DNA of 64,000 bases from Telopea speciosissima. Its lineage: Eukaryota; Streptophyta; Magnoliopsida; Proteales; Proteaceae. The position numbers and the translations under genes are program-made. How positions within the stretch are numbered: position 1 is the first letter of the stretch; each line of letters starts with the position of its first letter. Below the pieces are notes generated by a model that saw nothing but the letters and a program-made list of their open reading frames with translations, was not told where the DNA came from and searched no databases. Location of the stretch: the NCBI RefSeq assembly GCF_018873765.1, contig NC_057923.1:20741913-20805912 (forward strand). The letters run 5' to 3'. Of this stretch, positions 60,221-64,000 are shown one piece after another.

Positions 60221-60340
60221 ACAGAATGGAAAATTTATGTCTATCACCCCTAGGCTTTCAAACAATTACATCTATCATCCTTGGAAATTCAAAATTACTT
60301 CTATACCTCTAAGTACTACCTCTGTTGGTTTTAGAACAAA
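60221..60340. repeat. MULE-terminus-like sequence
   Basis: TCTATCACCCCTAGGCTTTC, CATCTATCATCCTTGG and CTTCTATACCTCTAAG are spaced like the terminal region of Mutator-like elements (compare 9415 and 56542). No matching opposite terminus was found. Confidence 0.3.
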
Positions 60341-60609
60341 ATGACATTTTTGACCTTTTACCTTCTTCTTCTTGTTCTTCTTCCTCTTCCATCAACTCCG
60401 CCCCCACCCTGCTCCCTTCTTCCCTTTGGATAGAAGCCCCCCTCAGCTCCATCAGCGCACCAGCCCCGCCTACCCGTTTGCAGATCTCTTGCGGCCCCGT
60501 CTGTAAGACACACCATAATCAGATCTACAACACCCCAGCCCTAGCCTTTGAACACCAAGCCACACCCAGACCCTGTTCACATTGTCCCAACCCTAACCCA
60601 TTGATGAAA

Positions 60610-62031
60610 TCACCCAACCCAACCGCTGGACAGGGAACCACTGCCCTGCTCGCGTCGCTCATCTTCATCTTCAACATTGTTGAACTCAAGCCACCTCTTA
60701 GACTTGCAAAAGCTCATGAAGAAATACCCAACAACCCCAACAAGTGTCAGTGAAGCACTCACTACATAGACCACTTCATTCACAATCGCCATTACATAAA
60801 TCAAAATCCCAGTTGAAACCAAACACATCACAATTGAACCTATTATTCCCATTGGTACCTGAAATGGTCTCTTCAACAGAGGATACTTCCATCTAAGCCA
60901 TATAAAAGAAGAGAACTCTAATAACATACCTAAACCATACAAGAAATTCGCCACTGATATTATATTGGTGAATCCCATAAAAGAAACTCCATATGTCATA
61001 AGGGTTGATACTAAGATCCCAACCCATGGTGTGTCAAACCATTTGGATCTCCATAAGAAGCATCTTGGCAAGAATCCTGTCTCAGCCATACCCAGAAGCT
61101 GAAACGAACTAGTGCTCAATTGGGCTTCAAAGACTCCAATTGCAGACACTACAACACCAATTTCAATCCAGATTTTTAGCCACTCACCTGCTATCATGCC
61201 GGCAGCTTCTGCTAAGAACCCATCATCCCATCTCTCTTGATTCAATTCAAGTGATCCAGTTGTGGACATAAGAGAGATCACATAGGCCAAACAAGTAAGG
61301 ATTCCTGCTGAGAGAAGTGCTTTTGGGAAGGTTTTTTGGGGTTGTTCAACTTCCCCTGCCAAAGTACTCACGTTGTCCCAATAATTCAAGTTCCAGAACA
61401 GAGTATTGAAGTATAGATTCCAATCTCTTTTCATCCCTGGTTGACCCAAGTTCATCCAACGGTGGGGTTTAATTTTGGGTATTGAAGCAGTAGCCATTAC
61501 CAGAAATGGCATGAGTGAGATTGTACCTAGAGCAACTGAAGCATAACTAAATATTGTTAGGCTAGTGTAGTTAAGGAAAGATAAGATAAAGGTAGCAGAG
61601 GAGACAGCTAGAAATCGAGGAAGCCCTGATGTGAAAACAGGGAACAAGAGTTTCAAGTAGTCAATACAGACGATAGGGTAGGAAGCATTGATGATGACTC
61701 CACTAGAGAATTTCCATGACCCCATGAGGAAGCCCCAGAAGGGGCCAAACGCATGAGAAGCCCATATGATATAACCACCATTGCCGGGGAAAGTGGTGGC
61801 AAGTTCGGCGGTAAGGAGGGCTTGTGGGATACTCCAGATGAAAGGAAATATAAGGAAGCCAAGGATTGCGAAGAAGGGTCCGGTAGCCTTTACAGCTAAT
61901 TCTTCTCCAAAAGGGCCACCAGAGACTTGGAAGTGGATTAGGAAGATGAGAGGCAGAAGGGTTAGCTTCCTTTGATTGTTGTTGTTGATAGTTTCTTTTG
62001 GTTCTTCAAGAATCTGAGGAGAGTTTCCCAT
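60610..62031 (-). CDS. Polyamine transporter, PUT4 (At3g13620)-like, 473 aa, altered C-terminus
   Basis: A single-exon membrane protein of the plant polyamine uptake transporter (PUT/LAT) family, which carries polyamines and related cations across membranes by proton coupling. The start at 62031 gives [15 protein letters not shown], a polar cytosolic end, before the first helix. Visible hallmarks: [10 protein letters not shown] (residues 35-44, the unwound first-helix substrate site), [15 protein letters not shown] (about 76-90), [17 protein letters not shown] (sixth-helix region) and [10 protein letters not shown]. About 12 hydrophobic segments are present and the length is normal for the family. 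Only the last 15 or so residues (from ERREQGSG) are unusual: below 60657 the DNA is unrelated to the gene's other copy, so the original tail has been replaced. No stop or frameshift was seen. A (GT)n and a (TA)n tract precede the start codon. Confidence 0.92.
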   Translation of the reverse strand: MGNSPQILEEPKETINNNNQRKLTLLPLIFLIHFQVSGGPFGEELAVKATGPFFAILGFLIFPFIWSIPQALLTAELATTFPGNGGYIIWASHAFGPFWGFLMGSWKFSSGVIINASYPIVCIDYLKLLFPVFTSGLPRFLAVSSATFILSFLNYTSLTIFSYASVALGTISLMPFLVMATASIPKIKPHRWMNLGQPGMKRDWNLYFNTLFWNLNYWDNVSTLAGEVEQPQKTFPKALLSAGILTCLAYVISLMSTTGSLELNQERWDDGFLAEAAGMIAGEWLKIWIEIGVVVSAIGVFEAQLSTSSFQLLGMAETGFLPRCFLWRSKWFDTPWVGILVSTLMTYGVSFMGFTNIISVANFLYGLGMLLEFSSFIWLRWKYPLLKRPFQVPMGIIGSIVMCLVSTGILIYVMAIVNEVVYVVSASLTLVGVVGYFFMSFCKSKRWLEFNNVEDEDERREQGSGSLSSGWVG

Positions 62032-62119
62032 TGTGGGTTGCTCTTACCACTCACCACTGCCTTACCCAATTTGTTGTGTGTGTGTGTGTGTGTGTTTTGG
62101 ATATATATATATATATATA
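62032..62119 (-). promoter_or_regulatory. Upstream region of the transporter gene
   Basis: It contains a (GT)n tract (62075-62094) and a (TA)n tract (62100-62119) within 90 bp of the start codon, and then a MITE. The TA tract could serve as a TATA-type core promoter, but that is inference. Confidence 0.35.
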
Positions 62120-62232
62120 GGGAAGCAGTTTTCTATCCGGGAGTGTGGCTTACGCTAGCACTCCTATGTGTCTATCTCTCTCCTCCTTAAAATATGGGGA
62201 TAGAGGTGTCTTTTCACAGAGATCTTTTTCCC
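62120..62232. mobile_element. GGGA-type foldback MITE, copy 7
   Basis: Ends GGGAAGCAGTTTTCTATCC and, in reverse complement, GGGAAAAAGATCTCTGTG. Flanking 9-mers are both ATATATATA, but the left one is in a TA microsatellite, so the support is weaker than for copy 5. Confidence 0.6.
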
Positions 62233-62580
62233 ATATATATACTAGGCTCTCACCATTGCGGGGTCTACAGAGGATCATAATGTATACAGCTTTATCCCGC
62301 TTGTGTCAATCCAAGATATGTATGGAATTGGAAATGATTAAGGGTGTGTTTGGTTGGTTAAAAAATAGATAGGAAGAAAAAGAGACAAAAAGAATGTTTT
62401 ATGGTTGCATGGAGTTTGTGCTCAAACATAGGAGCACGCAAAACTACTGCCCACCGTCATAAATTAAAAAATCCTAATTTCAAAAATCTCATCCATATTG
62501 ATGCCTTTGTGTGTTCTCATTGGCCCCGCATTGAGAACACCACCGGATAAGTTCTCTTGCTTTTTTGTTTTTATATATGT

Positions 62581-62690
62581 TGGGTGCTGTTCTCTGTGGA
62601 GGAGTGTGGCCCCTATGCATACAGGACCAGTGAGAGGGGACATAGAAGCATCTTGGGCGGTACACTCCTCCCCCCCCCCCCCCCCACAAA
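62581..62690. mobile_element. GGGA-family-like foldback, partial
   Basis: Left GGGTGCTGTTCTCTGTGGAG and inner GGAGTGTGGCCC face GGGCGGTACACTCC on the right; the right end has become a C tract (62674-62689). Confidence 0.5.
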
Positions 62691-62768
62691 CTCCATCTAT
62701 GTTTTACCAACCAAACACATGTTAAAATGGAACAGTCCAAATTCTAAAATTTAGATTGCCGTTGTAAT

Positions 62769-62923
62769 TAGGGATGTAAATGGATAACCGACATTCGAAT
62801 CCGCATTCGTATCCGCTTAGAGACATCCGTATTTGTTTAGAGATATCCGAAAAATAATCCGAATACTCTGATTAAAATCCGTCCAAAAAAATATCCGAAT
62901 ACTGAATAATTTTAAGTAAATAA
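62769..62923. mobile_element. hAT MITE of the GTAAACGGAT family, left part
   Basis: It starts TAGGGATGTAAATGGATAAC, with TCCGAAAAATAATCCGAATA-type modules, and ends abruptly at the LTR that follows. The missing right part may lie beyond the window on the far side of the retroelement. Confidence 0.6.
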
Positions 62924-63244
62924 TGATTTTGAGGGTTTTTTAAGATTCAACAGGTTCTAGAATATGATGAAAAGAGAATCATGATCTACGATATATGGAT
63001 TGAGAATGAATTGTATCCACTAGGAGGAGGAAGTGTTAGGGTTTAAGCACAAGGTTGCTTAAAACATTACACCCTGAGTATCTAGTTTGGAATACCCAGA
63101 CTGTTGCCTCCAGCTAGTATTTATAGAAAAACTAGGGTTAAGGTCAGATAGGTTAATTATTAGATTGCCCCTCACAGCCTGAGCATTAATACAAGTAGGA
63201 TTATATTAGAACATATGAAAGGATATTGCATAAATATCCTTACA
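62924..63244 (-). repeat. Probable 3' LTR of a minus-strand retroelement
   Basis: On the minus strand, a purine-rich AGGAGGAGAT tract precedes TGTAAGGATATTTATGC (LTR start at 63244). A TATAAATA promoter motif is at 63125-63118, a leader follows, and a possible CA end is at 62925-62924. The other LTR would be outside the window. Confidence 0.5.
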
Positions 63245-64000
63245 ATCTCCTCCTATGTTCTACATATATCCACCACACATGTATAGAAACCATTGTTTAA
63301 TCAGTAATTGAATCAATATAAATTGAATAAGTTGAATATCAACAATCCAACAAATCAAGTAAGTAAACTTCAAGAAATAAGGTTTTAGGTTAAAACTAAA
63401 CCCAACAATAAATCCGAAGTTCCACATGCAAGTGATTAAACCAAAAAAAATAAAGAAAAGTCATTGCAATCCATGTGATTTTACTTATTAAGTAAGTCAT
63501 CCTCATCGAGATCCAAATTCAACCGTTCTCCTCCATCTTCGTCATTCTCTGTAATTTGTCAAATATGAATTTCATAAGATAATATGAATTCAATCATTTG
63601 CACAATAGTATCTAGTTCAACAATAAGAACTTAGTACATTTCATATATGGCTGAAAGTAAATAAAAAACAAAAAGCATCATCATCAAGTTTCTTTACAAG
63701 AACACGATCCTATATACTCTCTATCATAAGGACTATATCATGTTTCCATTTGGAATACTGTGTTCGTCATATCAGTCATAGATTTATGTTGTATCATCAA
63801 ATTTGGAATGGTACACCATACTATGAAAGACACGTCATCAAATTTGGAATGACATAAAAACTAGCACAATATCATTGAAATATATCAGATATTTTTCATA
63901 TTCCTTTGTGAAATAACAAAGTAAGGAAACTTCACATGAAAATTTTCTACACCATCAAATTTGGAATGATTTCACAAACCCCTATACTTAGTAACCTAAC
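63245..64000 (-). other. Internal region or flank of the minus-strand retroelement
   Basis: At 63548-63481 (minus) an exon-like piece follows an acceptor-like TTACAG and reads NDEDGGERLNLDLDEDD then LLNK and a stop: an acidic C-terminus of an unknown protein. ATCAAATTTGGAATG occurs three times, at about 63797, 63838 and 63953. No polymerase motif was seen. Confidence 0.3.

Overview
This window is nuclear DNA of a flowering plant. It is AT-rich, its genes have introns with GT..AG borders, and every transposon class typical of angiosperms is present. No bacterial, organellar, CRISPR or viral system was seen, and I found no convincing undescribed biological system. I cannot name the species. The host-gene content is sparse: one apparently intact transcription factor gene (a bHLH68-type gene of nine exons on the minus strand, 30736-33154), one apparently intact single-exon polyamine transporter gene of the PUT4/At3g13620 type with a replaced C-terminus (minus, 60610-62031), a 5'-truncated second copy of that transporter gene (minus, 54304-55134), a broken gene I cannot identify (48228-48919), and one exon of an extra-large G protein (16398-16514).

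Layout. 1-5528: 3' half of a decayed Ty3/gypsy chromovirus (reverse transcriptase, RNase H, integrase, chromodomain) and its 3' LTR. 6199-8077: decayed MuDR-type MULE transposase. 9079-9245: tRNA-derived Au-like SINE. 9415-11332: non-autonomous MULE with a perfect 9-bp target duplication, followed by a small foldback element. 11461-22103: mosaic with a pyrimidine-rich leader-like block, hAT and Tourist-like MITEs, the G-protein exon, a CACTA transposase-associated gene and a CACTA right end at 22103. 22104-30700: SINE and LINE tails, a 1.9-kb inverted-repeat element, MITEs and long microsatellites. 30736-33154: bHLH gene. 33155-48200: MITEs, a TRIM with both LTRs and a 5-bp target duplication (39058-39420), a LINE 3' end split by a hAT MITE (40520-41535), and LTR fragments. 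48228-53000: broken gene, a hAT MITE between duplicated flanks, and a LINE tail. 54304-62031: the two transporter copies with MULE, hAT and foldback MITEs between them. 62120-64000: more MITEs and the probable 3' LTR of a minus-strand retroelement that continues past the window.

The genes do not form a pathway or operon; they are independent units separated by transposon debris. The most informative results are structural. Several mobile elements were placed to the base by their target duplications. A six-copy family of foldback MITEs shares GGGA-type ends and 9-bp target duplications. The transporter gene exists as two same-orientation copies of which neither carries both original ends: the shared block is 743 bp with about 16 differences by eye.
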